From positions 1 through 64,000 of the forward strand of contig CAZJYI010000001.1 of assembly GCA_964550025.1 (NCBI GenBank): a stretch of 64,000 nucleotides of DNA. Reading direction: 5' to 3'. This document shows, piece after piece, positions 26,219 through 34,844 of this stretch. The position numbers and the translations under genes are program-made. The DNA is from CAZJYI01 sp964550025. GTDB lineage: Bacteria; Verrucomicrobiota; Kiritimatiellia; UBA8416; CAYOBW01. The notes below the pieces were generated by a model. The model did no database searches, was not told the origin of the DNA, and worked only from the letters and a program-made list of their open reading frames with translations. Positions within the stretch are counted from its first letter, which is position 1. Every line of letters begins with the position of its first letter.

Positions 26219-27082
26219 TCACGCGAGCTTCTCGCCGCAGTACTTGCAGTGCCGGGCGTCCTCTTCGTGCCCCCTTCTGCTGCAACGGGGACAGGCACGC
26301 TGCTCGCGCTCGCCGCGAGCGGTGCTGGCCATCTCAAGAGTGACGATGCCGGTCAGGACAATGATGATGCTGTAGCCGGTAATCATGATGAGAGCAGCCA
26401 ACGCCTGGCCGAGATCGGTTCGTGGCGAAATGTCCCCGTAACCCACGGTAGTCAGGGTCACGATCGCCCAGTAGATACTTCGCGGAATGCTGGTGAAACC
26501 CGTGGGGCCGGACCCACTGCCTTCTATGACGTACATGAGTGAGCCAAGAATGACGACAAGGGTAACAACCGTCAGCAGGAACACTGTGATCCGTTTGCGG
26601 GAAGCACGGATTGCCTGCCCCAGCAGGCGTGCCTCGTCGACGTAGGCGGCAAGCTTGAGCACACGGAAGACGCGAAGGACACGGAGGAAACGGATCGCAA
26701 TAAGATAGCGTCCACCGGGGAAGGCATAGCCCAGATACGTAGGAATGACTCCGAGCAGATCGACCAACCCGTAGAAACTGAATGCGTAGCGGAGGGTTCG
26801 ACCAACGCAATACAGTCGGACAAGATAGTCCACCGTGAAGAGCACTGTGAAAGCCCATTCAACCCCATAGAGAAAGCCACCGATGCTGCGCTGGATGTCT
26901 GCTACACTGTCGAGCATCACGCCGAGGACACTGAGCGTGACCGTGAGGATCAGTATCACGTCATACAGTTTCCCTTCCGGTGTGTCGGCCAGGAAGATGA
27001 TTCTATAGAGCCTGTCGCGTCGCGCCTGGTGTCGGCTCGGGGCCGGGGATTGACTCCTGTCTGTCTCGTTCACATCGTTCAT
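26219..27082 (-). CDS. Voltage-gated-like K+ channel with C-terminal zinc ribbon
   Basis: 287 residues from the ATG at 27082. Six membrane segments are visible: S1 ~32-50, S2 ~70-90, S3, an S4 with regularly spaced arginines (AIRFLRVLRVFRVLKLA), S5 ~150-175 and S6. The pore loop carries the selectivity filter TVGYGD (~215). After S6 comes an uncommon cytoplasmic tail, CPRCSRRGHEEDARHCKYCG, a CX2C...CX2C zinc ribbon. The DNA for the first CP pair overlaps one repeat copy (26287-26298). Likely a potassium channel of the inner membrane. Confidence 0.88.
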   Translation of the reverse strand: MNDVNETDRSQSPAPSRHQARRDRLYRIIFLADTPEGKLYDVILILTVTLSVLGVMLDSVADIQRSIGGFLYGVEWAFTVLFTVDYLVRLYCVGRTLRYAFSFYGLVDLLGVIPTYLGYAFPGGRYLIAIRFLRVLRVFRVLKLAAYVDEARLLGQAIRASRKRITVFLLTVVTLVVILGSLMYVIEGSGSGPTGFTSIPRSIYWAIVTLTTVGYGDISPRTDLGQALAALIMITGYSIIIVLTGIVTLEMASTARGEREQRACPRCSRRGHEEDARHCKYCGEKLA

Positions 27083-27153
27083 ATTCGCTCCCCGTCCAGC
27101 CGCAGTCGGGCAAGGAGACTTTCCTCGCAGTACTACGTTGCCAGACAGCATAC

Positions 27154-27177
27154 GTTCGACACGCGCAGATGTCGAAC
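27154..27177. repeat. Perfect 8-bp inverted repeat
   Basis: GTTCGACA (27154-27161) and TGTCGAAC (27170-27177) with an 8-base loop, between divergent genes. It could be an operator or a hairpin; no T-run follows. Confidence 0.55.
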
Positions 27178-27224
27178 AGTTCCGTCGGCATAGCTGCGCT
27201 CCGGCAGCCCTGTGTGCGCCCGCA

Positions 27225-27353
27225 GGGACAGGCACCCGTGCGTGCAATGAGCCAGTGGGGACAGGCACGTGTGGCACGCCATAGAGGCCCACACCCGGGG
27301 ACAGGCACCCATGGTCCGCACCCATGGTCCGTGCGAGCAAGAGGGGACAGGCA
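27225..27353 (+). repeat. Dispersed GGGGACAGGCAC repeat, four intergenic copies
   Basis: Copies at 27225-27235, 27257-27268, 27297-27308 and 27343-27353 (last ends GGCAA), all in the same orientation, spaced 32 to 46 bases. Confidence 0.85.
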
Positions 27354-27477
27354 AGCACGGGCCGGTCGAGGGAAAGGCTCTTGCTGCTTGATTATCCGTG
27401 CTGCCCCTGTGGTACCGTAGGAATGTGGCGGACAAACAACGCACGCGAACATGGTATTGGGAACGAAGGACAGCGCG

Positions 27478-28299
27478 ATGATAGAGACAGGACGTACCTA
27501 CGTTGTAATGGGGTTGCTGGACCCCAACTCCCTCGCCTACGCGATCGGAGAAGCGATCGGCACGATGGGAGGCAGGGTTGTTTTCACCATGCAGAATACC
27601 GTCTTCAAACGTCGGTTCTTTGACGGGAGCGAGAAGCTGTCGGACGCCGACAAGGAACGGCTTGATATCCGATTCTGCGACATTACCGTCGAGGAGGAGG
27701 TACGTGGTCTTTTCGGCCAGATCGAAGACCTCGCTGGAGTCGTGCATTCTATTGCCTATGCCAATCCCCACACGTGTCTTGGCGAGGAGTTTCACACGGA
27801 CGCTATCGAGGACATCAAGCTCTCGCACCACGTCAGCTGCGTTTCCCTGGCGACAGTGGCGCGGCACGCGGTGCCGCACATGCCGCACGGCGGCTCTGTC
27901 GTTGCACTGTCGTTCGACACGTCACACGTCTATGCCTTATACAACTGGATGGGAGTGCAGAAGGCGGCACTTGAGGCCCTTGTGCGCGCGCTGGCGCGTC
28001 GCCATGGTCGCGATCTGGTGCGTTTCAACGCGGTCTCGGCCGGTCCTCTGTGGACCAAAGCGGCCAGCAAGATCCCGGGCTTCGGCCAGCTCACGGGACT
28101 TTGGAATGCGGCCAGCCCCCTGCCGTGGGACACCAGGCGTGACAAGCAGGCTGTGGCCAATGCCGTGGTGTTCCTGCTTGGCCCCCGCTCCGAGAAGATC
28201 ACGGGGCAGACACTGGTGGTTGACGGGGGGGCGTCCATCATCGGCGGCCACCTGCTAGACCACGAGAGACGTGGCCGGCCGCCGAGCGTCAAGACGTAG
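27478..28299 (+). CDS. fabI: Enoyl-[ACP] reductase, FabI-like SDR
   Basis: 273 residues from the ATG at 27478, with GAAGGA upstream; an in-frame start at 27451 is less likely. The NAD site reads GLLDPNSLAYAIG, matching the FabI G-x5-S-x-A pattern rather than the classical TGxxxGxG. The catalytic pair is Y-x6-K (YNWMGVQK), as in FabI. The C-terminus carries GQTLVVDGGASIIG. The second FabI tyrosine region reads SFDTSHVY, so the residue aligned with E. coli Tyr146 may be altered. It would perform the last reduction of fatty-acid elongation. A divergent FabI paralogue of other substrate is possible. Confidence 0.8.
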   Translation: MIETGRTYVVMGLLDPNSLAYAIGEAIGTMGGRVVFTMQNTVFKRRFFDGSEKLSDADKERLDIRFCDITVEEEVRGLFGQIEDLAGVVHSIAYANPHTCLGEEFHTDAIEDIKLSHHVSCVSLATVARHAVPHMPHGGSVVALSFDTSHVYALYNWMGVQKAALEALVRALARRHGRDLVRFNAVSAGPLWTKAASKIPGFGQLTGLWNAASPLPWDTRRDKQAVANAVVFLLGPRSEKITGQTLVVDGGASIIGGHLLDHERRGRPPSVKT

Positions 28300-28735
28300 A
28301 TGCGCCTTCTGTAGGCGCCTCCCATACCTCCGGCTGCATGACTCCCGGAACGCAGTACTCTACTCGATATGGCGTGATGATGATCACACCGTAGTTGGGG
28401 TCATCAGGTCCTTCGAAGACTTGCTGAAGCATCGGGTACCAGAAAGCGTGACGTTCATCATGGTCCATCGTGAACACGGCACGTCCCTGAACCTGGAGGT
28501 ACGGTGACATGGCTGCCGGATCGGTCACGCCGCAGGTCAGGTGCACAAGAGGATTGGCGCGAATCTGCTCCACTTTTCTGGCACACGCGAAGGACGCGCA
28601 ACGAATGCGCATGTCCGCCGCACCGGCGGCCATAACGTATCGGGCCCATGGTTCGGCATCGAGCGTGATTGTTGCCAGAGATGAAAGCTGGGGTGTGCTG
28701 AGAATGCCCTGTATGCGCGATCGTAGATCAGTCAT
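28289..28735 (-). CDS. Pyridoxamine 5'-phosphate oxidase-like flavin-binding protein
   Basis: 148 residues. Split-barrel pattern: SSLATITLDAEPWARYVMA, then a strand-rich core with KVEQIRANPLVHLTCG and LQVQGRAVFT, as in general-stress-protein 26-like PNPOx proteins that bind FMN or F420. No catalytic assignment is possible. Its 3' end overlaps the convergent FabI-like gene by 11 bases. It diverges from mutY across a 50-base gap. Confidence 0.8.
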   Translation of the reverse strand: MTDLRSRIQGILSTPQLSSLATITLDAEPWARYVMAAGAADMRIRCASFACARKVEQIRANPLVHLTCGVTDPAAMSPYLQVQGRAVFTMDHDERHAFWYPMLQQVFEGPDDPNYGVIIITPYRVEYCVPGVMQPEVWEAPTEGASTS

Positions 28736-28785
28736 AGTAGCTCCTTTTGGCCGCTATCATAGATTCTCCTGGAAGGAAGCGCAAC

Positions 28786-29880
28786 ATGCAATGCGACTGG
28801 GGTGATGCTCTCCTGGCGTGGTTTGGACAGAACAGACGGAGCATGCCATGGCGCACTCGCCCGACACCGTATCGTGTCTGGGTCAGCGAGATCATGTTAC
28901 AGCAGACTCAGGTCAAGACGGCCATCCCGTATTTCAGGCGTTTTGTGAAACGCTTTCCCTCCCTCCGAAGACTCGCAGCGGCAGATCTCCAGGATGTTCT
29001 GAAGGCTTGGGAGGGGCTGGGGTACTATGCTCGAGCGAGAAACATGCATCGAGCTGCAGGGTATGTCCGCGACGAATGCTCCGGCAGAATGCCGCGCTCA
29101 GTCTCGGAGCTCAGAAAGCTGCCCGGGATTGGGAGCTATACTGCCGCCGCGATCGCGAGCATCTGCTTTGATGTGCCTGTCCCCGCCGTAGACGGCAACG
29201 TGATCCGCGTTGCCGCCAGGTTGTGGGGAATCGCAGACGACACGCGGTCGGCAGAAACGCGGGAACGTATCACGCGGCGGCTCGCCTCGTGCATATGCCG
29301 GGAAAACCCAGGGGACTTCAACCAGGCGATGATGGAGTTGGGCGCGCTGGTGTGTCGGCCACTCCTTCCTGAATGCTCGCTGTGTCCGTTACGCACCGCG
29401 TGCGTTGCATGTCAGGCCTCCCGGACGCAGGAACTCCCTGTCAAACTTCGACGCGCCCGTCTCCCGCACCGTGACGTCGGCATCGGCGTCGTCATCAGAA
29501 AGGGACGGGTACTCATAGCCAGGAGAAAGGCCGGCGGCATGTTGGGCGGACTGTGGGAGTTTCCTGGCGGCAAACGGCGTTCAGACGAAGATCCGAGACG
29601 GACTGTTCGGCGCAAGCTGGAGGAGGAAACCTCTATCCGGGTTCGCGTACGGGAGGAACTCTGCGTGGTTGACCACGCGTACAGTCACTTTAGGATCACT
29701 CTCCGCGCCTTCCTGTGCGAATGGGTCAGCGGAGAGGCGAAACCCTTGCAGAGCGAGGCTGTCTGCTGGTGCCCTGCCGCACGCTTGGGTGACTATCCAT
29801 TCCCTGCTACCGCCAAGGAAGTGATTGCCGCGTTGCACCGGAAGCTGATCTCAGGTTGCCGTGGATCGGGTACGGCGTAG
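28786..29880 (+). CDS. mutY: A/G-specific adenine DNA glycosylase
   Basis: 364 residues from the ATG at 28786, with AGGAAG upstream. The order is classical. A helix-hairpin-helix with LPGIGSYTAAAIAS (~112) is followed by the catalytic aspartate in VDGNVIRV. The Fe-S loop has cysteines in CRPLLPECSLCPLRTAC (C-x6-C-x2-C-x5-C). A C-terminal NUDIX-like domain (~225-355) recognises 8-oxoG. It removes A mispaired with 8-oxoguanine. One repeat copy (29173-29184) encodes VPVPA just before the catalytic segment. Confidence 0.95.
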   Translation: MQCDWGDALLAWFGQNRRSMPWRTRPTPYRVWVSEIMLQQTQVKTAIPYFRRFVKRFPSLRRLAAADLQDVLKAWEGLGYYARARNMHRAAGYVRDECSGRMPRSVSELRKLPGIGSYTAAAIASICFDVPVPAVDGNVIRVAARLWGIADDTRSAETRERITRRLASCICRENPGDFNQAMMELGALVCRPLLPECSLCPLRTACVACQASRTQELPVKLRRARLPHRDVGIGVVIRKGRVLIARRKAGGMLGGLWEFPGGKRRSDEDPRRTVRRKLEEETSIRVRVREELCVVDHAYSHFRITLRAFLCEWVSGEAKPLQSEAVCWCPAARLGDYPFPATAKEVIAALHRKLISGCRGSGTA

Positions 29881-29883
29881 CGA

Positions 29884-30012
29884 TCATTCGCGCCTGACCA
29901 CGAGCTGTTTGCCGCATATGAGCCGCAAGCCGTCGGCGTCCTCCTCGGCCGGTGTTGGCTTGAACCAGGCTACGTAGCCGGGACCGTATGCGCACTTGAA
30001 CTCGCGCTCCAT
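29884..30012 (-). CDS. Small hypothetical protein (42 residues)
   Basis: Reading the minus strand from the ATG at 30012 to the TGA at 29884 gives 42 residues, MEREFKCAYGPGYVAWFKPT and onward, ending ICGKQLVVRRE. A strong ribosome site, GAGGGAGAG, lies right before the ATG. It has two cysteines and no signal peptide. It is convergent with mutY, with only three bases between stops. Composition is protein-like, but there is no family recognition. It may be a small zinc-knuckle-like or regulatory peptide. Confidence 0.5.
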   Translation of the reverse strand: MEREFKCAYGPGYVAWFKPTPAEEDADGLRLICGKQLVVRRE

Positions 30013-30041
30013 TCTCTCCCTCACTGCGCGCAAAGTGCTTT

Positions 30042-30128
30042 GTGCCTGTCCCCGCTGGCGCCCGCCGGGGTTCCCGGGGTGCCTGTCCCTTGGGGCTCAG
30101 CCCGGGGTGCCTGTCCCTTGGGGCTTAG
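30042..30128 (-). repeat. Dispersed repeat: three copies, two in a 28-bp tandem
   Basis: GTGCCTGTCCCC at 30042-30053 and GTGCCTGTCCC at 30079-30089 and 30107-30117. The last two sit in two nearly identical 28-base units (30073-30100 and 30101-30128) that differ at one base. Located upstream of the M16 protease gene. Confidence 0.8.
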
Positions 30129-30211
30129 CGTTTTGGATTGCCTGCGAGGCAGGCCGTCCCGATAATGCGCGGCTGATCGGGAACTGTTCGGTGCAACTAG
30201 TGGAGAGAGCA

Positions 30212-33187
30212 ATGGAGAAGCGGGAAGAGGAAATGCCGGAGTCGTACCTGTCCCCAGGGGAGGTCGTTCACGGTTTCGTGGTGGAGCGGGTAGTCCCTCT
30301 GGCTGAGATCCGGTGCATGGCTCATTGCCTGAGGCATACGAAGAGCGGTGCTCGCCTCATTCACCTCCATACGCGCGACAGCGAGAACCTGCTTGCCATC
30401 GCGTTTCGGACGCCGCCGCCAGATGACACGGGATTGCCTCACATTCTGGAGCATACCGTTCTGTGCGGCTCCGAACGTTATCCCGTCAAAGACCCCTTCG
30501 TTGAGCTCCTGAAGACCAGTCTGGCCACGTTCCTGAACGCCATCACGTACCCGGACAAGACCGTCTATCCGTGCGCCAGCATGAACGAGAAGGACTTCTT
30601 CAATCTTGTCGGTGTCTACTGTGACGCCGTATTCCATCCCCTGATACTGCCGGAGTATTTCAAACAGGAAGGCCACCACTTCGATTTCCGGGACCGTGCG
30701 GATGCGAATTCGCCCCTCATGATTCGGGGCATTGTGTACAACGAAATGAAAGGCGCCTTCTCGGACCTCGATGGCATGATTGGCTATCATTGCCACCAAC
30801 TGTTTCCCGAGAACGCATACGGACGCATCTCGGGGGGCGCCCCGGATGCCATTCCTTCTCTCACCTACGAGCAGTTCCGTGACTTCCACCGACGTTACTA
30901 TCACCCGTCGAATGCCTACATCTTTGCTTACGGCAACATTCCGACGGAGAAACACACCGCGTTTCTCCATGATCAGTACCTACAGTCGTTCGACACGCTG
31001 GATATCGATACAACTATCGCCCGACAGCCGCGGTGGCCGACACCTCGTCGAAACACGCACTCCTATCCCGCAAGTCCCAGGGACCGCCCCGAAGAAAAGA
31101 CCGCGGTCGTTATGACGTTCTTCACGAACGAGATCACGGACGTGGAGTGCACGCTGACCATGCACATCCTGGAGCACTACCTTCTGAGCAACGCCGCCAG
31201 CCCCCTTCGCAGGGCCATCGTCGATGCAAAGCTCGGCGAGGACTTGACGCACTCGGGATACGGGGATTATCAACGAGATACCGTCTTCTCCGTCGGCCTC
31301 AAGGGTACGGCAACCGACAAGGCGCATGCGTTCGAGACGCTGGTTCTTGAAACCTGTCGTCAGGTCGCCGAGAAGGGATTGGAGCGTCGAAAGGTCGAAG
31401 CTGCGTTTCACCAGCTCGAGCTCGAAACCCGCGACATCGGCAGCATGTACCCGCTGCAGATGATGGGTCGCGTCTACGATAGCTGGCTGTACGATGGTGA
31501 CCCCCTGTACATGCTGGAACGCGGACGGCACCTTGCCGACCTGCGCGCGAAGTACGAAAGCGTACCGGGGTATCTCGAAAAGCAGCTTCTGGCACTTGTC
31601 GTCGACAACCCGCACTACCTTCTGCTCACGCTTGTTCCCGACAGTGTTCTACAGTCCAAACGGCACGAAACGCTTGCTGCGGAGCTTTCAGACACCAAGG
31701 CACGAATGTCGGAGAAGGAGCTCAGGGACGTAGCGCACGAGGCCGAGAGATTGGAGATACTTCAGAACGAACCGAACTCACCGGAGGCGCTGGCCACGCT
31801 CCCTCAGCTCAAGCTCTCCGACGTTTCGCCCAGCCCGATGGCCGTTGACACCAACGTAGAGCACATTGCTCAGAGACCGTTCCTCACGACACGTGTGTTC
31901 ACGAACGGACTCAACTTCCTGCGGTTGGGGATCGACGCAAGCGGGTTGAGTGAAGAGCTGATTGACTACTTGCCGCTATATGCCGAAGCGTTGCGCAAAA
32001 TGGGAACGGACGAGGACAGCTACCTCGCCATGGCGGAGCGTGAGGCGGAAACGACGGGAGGTGTCTCCATCTCCGTATCGGGCGCCGGCCGCTATACCGA
32101 TCCCGATCACGTGCAGCCGTTTCTGTTCGCCAACTCGAACGCTTTGGAGACCAAACTGCCAGAGATGGTGAGGTTTCTGACGGACCGCGTCGTACGGACG
32201 GACTTTTCCGACCTCGACCGCCTCAAGACCGTCATTCAGCAGAGCAGGGTTCAACGGCACAGCGGCATTGTTCCCGCCGGCAACCGGTATGCTGTTCTGC
32301 GGGCACAGCGCGGATTGTCGCGCAACGGCAATCTTGCGGAACGCCTGGGGGGCGTGTCCCAGACACGCATGCTCGACGGCTTGGCCGACGGGTTGGACAG
32401 TCGGTTGGATGACGTCAGCGCAAGGCTGTCCGCTATTCACGCCAAGCTGCGTGAACGAGGGCGGTTCGTTGCCAGCTTCGTTGGCACACATCGTGGAGCG
32501 GACATCGCACGCGAGTGGTATGGACAGTTCCTGGGCGGCCTTGGCAAAGAGGCCGTTCCGACCGAGTCAACCGTGTTTCCTGTCGCAACGGGTGCGCGAG
32601 AAGGGATTGCATTGCCCGCCGAAGTGGCTTTTGCCGCACAGGTGTTCCGTGCCGTCCCCGCATCCGACCCACTTGCGCCGGCTCTGGCCGTTCTGGCACA
32701 GGCATTGAGTTTCGGTTACCTCTGGAACGAAGTGCGTGCCAAACGGGGCGCGTATGGCTGCAGTGCTTCGTACAACCAGGCCAACGGCATGTTCAGCTTC
32801 GCCAGCTACCGCGATCCCTGCATCTGCGAAACTCTGCAGACGTACGCCGGCGTGCCCGATCACATTGCACGCGGGATGGACCTCTCGGCAGACACAGTGG
32901 AACAGGCGGTCATCGGTTCGATCAGAACACTCGATCGCCCGATTCGCCCCGGTACCGCGGTCCGAAATGCTCTGTCGCGGTACCTGGCCGGGATTGATGA
33001 CGAAGTTCGCCAAGCCTATCGCAGCCGATTGCTGTCTTTGGGTGCAAACGATCTCCGCCGTGCCTCCGAAGACGTTCTGCGACCGGGGTTGGCGGCCAGC
33101 TCGGTCTGTGTCATTTCCAGCCGCGAGAAGCTCGAGGCCGCCAACGACGCCCTTGGCTCGTCGTCCCTGGCTGTCTCAGACCTGTAG
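30212..33187 (+). CDS. M16C zinc metalloprotease, PreP/Cym1-like
   Basis: 991 residues from the ATG at 30212 (GGAGAG upstream); the frame is open further 5' only through repeat DNA. The inverted zinc motif HILEHTVLCGS (HxxEH) is at ~83, and the downstream metal glutamate lies in YNEMKGAFSD (~183). The length and the two-half arrangement (catalytic half to ~480, non-catalytic half with AKRGAYGCSASY) fit the presequence protease family, which forms a closing chamber that degrades peptides. No signal peptide, so cytoplasmic. A GTACCTGTCCCC copy at 30244 encodes YLSP. Confidence 0.92.
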   Translation: MEKREEEMPESYLSPGEVVHGFVVERVVPLAEIRCMAHCLRHTKSGARLIHLHTRDSENLLAIAFRTPPPDDTGLPHILEHTVLCGSERYPVKDPFVELLKTSLATFLNAITYPDKTVYPCASMNEKDFFNLVGVYCDAVFHPLILPEYFKQEGHHFDFRDRADANSPLMIRGIVYNEMKGAFSDLDGMIGYHCHQLFPENAYGRISGGAPDAIPSLTYEQFRDFHRRYYHPSNAYIFAYGNIPTEKHTAFLHDQYLQSFDTLDIDTTIARQPRWPTPRRNTHSYPASPRDRPEEKTAVVMTFFTNEITDVECTLTMHILEHYLLSNAASPLRRAIVDAKLGEDLTHSGYGDYQRDTVFSVGLKGTATDKAHAFETLVLETCRQVAEKGLERRKVEAAFHQLELETRDIGSMYPLQMMGRVYDSWLYDGDPLYMLERGRHLADLRAKYESVPGYLEKQLLALVVDNPHYLLLTLVPDSVLQSKRHETLAAELSDTKARMSEKELRDVAHEAERLEILQNEPNSPEALATLPQLKLSDVSPSPMAVDTNVEHIAQRPFLTTRVFTNGLNFLRLGIDASGLSEELIDYLPLYAEALRKMGTDEDSYLAMAEREAETTGGVSISVSGAGRYTDPDHVQPFLFANSNALETKLPEMVRFLTDRVVRTDFSDLDRLKTVIQQSRVQRHSGIVPAGNRYAVLRAQRGLSRNGNLAERLGGVSQTRMLDGLADGLDSRLDDVSARLSAIHAKLRERGRFVASFVGTHRGADIAREWYGQFLGGLGKEAVPTESTVFPVATGAREGIALPAEVAFAAQVFRAVPASDPLAPALAVLAQALSFGYLWNEVRAKRGAYGCSASYNQANGMFSFASYRDPCICETLQTYAGVPDHIARGMDLSADTVEQAVIGSIRTLDRPIRPGTAVRNALSRYLAGIDDEVRQAYRSRLLSLGANDLRRASEDVLRPGLAASSVCVISSREKLEAANDALGSSSLAVSDL

Positions 33188-33274
33188 CTCGACACACGTG
33201 TCGTCAGTCGGCAGATCGCGGTTCCGTTCCCTGCGTGCAGTTTCTCGCGAATGAGAATCCGCGTTCCGACGTCA

Positions 33275-33335
33275 GGGGACAGGCACGTCGAGCCATTCTC
33301 GCTCAGTGCCGACACGTGTGCAGTTGCCTGTCCCC
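33275..33335. repeat. Dispersed repeat, two intergenic copies in opposite orientation
   Basis: GGGGACAGGCAC at 33275-33286 and TTGCCTGTCCCC at 33324-33335. The facing arms could pair as a long hairpin. They lie in the 243-base gap (33188-33430), which otherwise shows no gene. Confidence 0.7.
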
Positions 33336-33430
33336 GCAACAGAAAACCCGAAGAAAGACACGGTGTGTGTGCCCGTTCGGTCCGGTTCGTGCTTTGTAAG
33401 TGATTCGACGGAGACAAGGAAAGGGCGAAG

Positions 33431-33679
33431 ATGATGACGACTGCATTCCTGGTTGTGACCCCGATCGTGGTGCTCTTTTCCTTCTGGGTCGGAATGCTGA
33501 AACATCAGATCGGCGTTCTGCAGCAGCAGCGTATCGAGGGGCTCGCCGCGGGCGAGCGTCGGCAACACACCGCGTCGGCTCCGGCAGCGGGAACAGCACA
33601 CACAGGTTTGCGGCCCGCCCGTGCGGGCGGTCAGCGACAGAAGAACGGAGTTCTTAGTTGGACGATTAATGTAGATTGA
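33431..33679 (+). CDS. Small single-span membrane protein
   Basis: 82 residues. One membrane helix at ~4-24 (AFLVVTPIVVLFSFWVGML) is followed by a basic, glutamine-rich tail (KHQIGVLQQQRIEGL). GGAGACAAGGAAAGGG upstream gives a plausible ribosome site. The tail after residue ~45 is low-complexity, so the true end may be a decayed sequence. Unknown function; it could be a small partner of the ABC exporter downstream. Confidence 0.45.
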   Translation: MMTTAFLVVTPIVVLFSFWVGMLKHQIGVLQQQRIEGLAAGERRQHTASAPAAGTAHTGLRPARAGGQRQKNGVLSWTINVD

Positions 33680-33688
33680 CTTGAAAAT

Positions 33689-33772
33689 ATCCCCCGGGCT
33701 GCGTCTCCCGGCACAAGGCGGGTTCCCTGCCCGCCCCCTCCTCCTCTCCCGAAGGCGCAGCTACCGGGGGAT
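33689..33772. repeat. Long-range inverted repeat
   Basis: ATCCCCCGG (33689-33697) and CCGGGGGAT (33764-33772) pair over a 66-base GC-rich loop. It lies directly after the small membrane-protein gene and could fold as a terminator-like or structural RNA element. Confidence 0.45.
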
Positions 33773-33778
33773 TTCTCT

Positions 33779-33815
33779 GCCCGCCAATCGCGCATGTGCC
33801 TGTCCCCTGGCGGGC
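33779..33815. repeat. Hairpin with a dispersed-repeat copy in its loop
   Basis: GCCCGCCA (33779-33786) and TGGCGGGC (33808-33815) form a perfect 8-base stem. The loop contains GTGCCTGTCCCC (33796-33807). It lies about 95 bases upstream of the ABC ATPase gene. Confidence 0.6.
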
Positions 33816-33908
33816 TGTCACCCGTTGTTTCAGTTGGCGTTTGTGCCCACGTGCACCGCCATGCTAGAGTTCTGTCCGGATTGCTGTACGCGGGCCATCG
33901 TCCGAATC

Positions 33909-34844
33909 ATGAACACGTCGAAGTCAAATCATCCAGTTGTCCAGGTCGCCGGTGTGGGAAAGACCTTCCGGGATTTCTGGGGGCGTCCGAAGGTCCGCGC
34001 GATTGCCGGAATAGACTTCGAGATACAGTCGGGCGAGATCTTTGGCCTCCTTGGACCCAATGGGTCGGGCAAGAGCACGACGCTGAAGATCCTGCTCGAT
34101 CTGCTACACGCCTCTTCCGGGACGGCACGTCTCTTCGGCCAGCCACCCGATAGCCTGGCAGTGAAGCGTAAGATCGGCTACCTACCCGAAGAGTCGCATC
34201 TATACGCCTGCCTGACACCGAGAGAAACACTGGAGTTCTATGCCAAGCTCTTTGGGCTGAGCCGTGCCGAACGCAAGACCCGGGTGGAACAGTTACTCGA
34301 GATGGTTGCGCTCTCTCACGCAGCAGATCGGCCCGTTGGCGAGTTTTCCAAAGGCATGGCCAGGCGGGTCGGCCTCGCACAAGCGCTGATCAACGATCCA
34401 CAGCTTGTCATTCTGGATGAACCGACATCAGGGCTCGATCCTATTGGCTGTCGTCAGGTCAAGGACCTGATGCTGACGCTCGCGAAACGAGGGAAGACCA
34501 TCATTCTGTCCTCCCACCTGTTAGCCGATGTCGAAGACGTGTGCGATCGCATTGCCATACTGTACAATGGGGAAATCCGCGCCCATGGGCGAGTGCGATC
34601 CCTTCTTGAGCAGACCGATACGCTGAACCTGACCGTGCCGGCGTTGGCGCCCCGCGAATTGAAGGGACTGCTCGGGCTGCTGCGGAAGGAGCTCGGCTCC
34701 GATCCTCTCGTGGAGCATCCCTCGATGAACCTGGAGCAGTTCTTTCTCAACGTCGTGGAGGAAGCACACAGAACGGCATCGGATTCACTGGCGGTGTCGC
34801 CTGCGAAGGGTGTCGCGGGTTACCTTTCGGAACCGGACACCTGA
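33909..34844 (+). CDS. ABC-2-type exporter ATP-binding protein
   Basis: 311 residues from the ATG at 33909; the open frame continues upstream through repeat DNA and is not used. Walker A GPNGSGKST (~48), signature FSKGMARRVGLAQAL (~143), Walker B LVILDEPTSGLDP (~163) and the switch histidine in ILSSHLLADVE are intact. A C-terminal ~80-residue extension follows, as in GldA/NatA-like exporters. The permease begins directly after its stop (TGAGTG), so the two form one transporter. Confidence 0.9.
   Translation: MNTSKSNHPVVQVAGVGKTFRDFWGRPKVRAIAGIDFEIQSGEIFGLLGPNGSGKSTTLKILLDLLHASSGTARLFGQPPDSLAVKRKIGYLPEESHLYACLTPRETLEFYAKLFGLSRAERKTRVEQLLEMVALSHAADRPVGEFSKGMARRVGLAQALINDPQLVILDEPTSGLDPIGCRQVKDLMLTLAKRGKTIILSSHLLADVEDVCDRIAILYNGEIRAHGRVRSLLEQTDTLNLTVPALAPRELKGLLGLLRKELGSDPLVEHPSMNLEQFFLNVVEEAHRTASDSLAVSPAKGVAGYLSEPDT

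Larger units (their letters stand above)
27083..27477. other. Intergenic region with palindrome and four dispersed repeats
   Basis: A 395-base divergent spacer between the K+ channel and the FabI-like gene. It holds a perfect inverted repeat at 27154-27177, four GGGGACAGGCAC copies and a direct repeat of CCCATGGTCCG (about 27307-27331). No credible gene on either strand. Confidence 0.6.

Noticed and set aside
27225..27353. CRISPR array
   Set aside because: Four short copies with 32-46 base spacing but a 12-base unit, no conserved repeat of 24-48 bases, and no cas genes.
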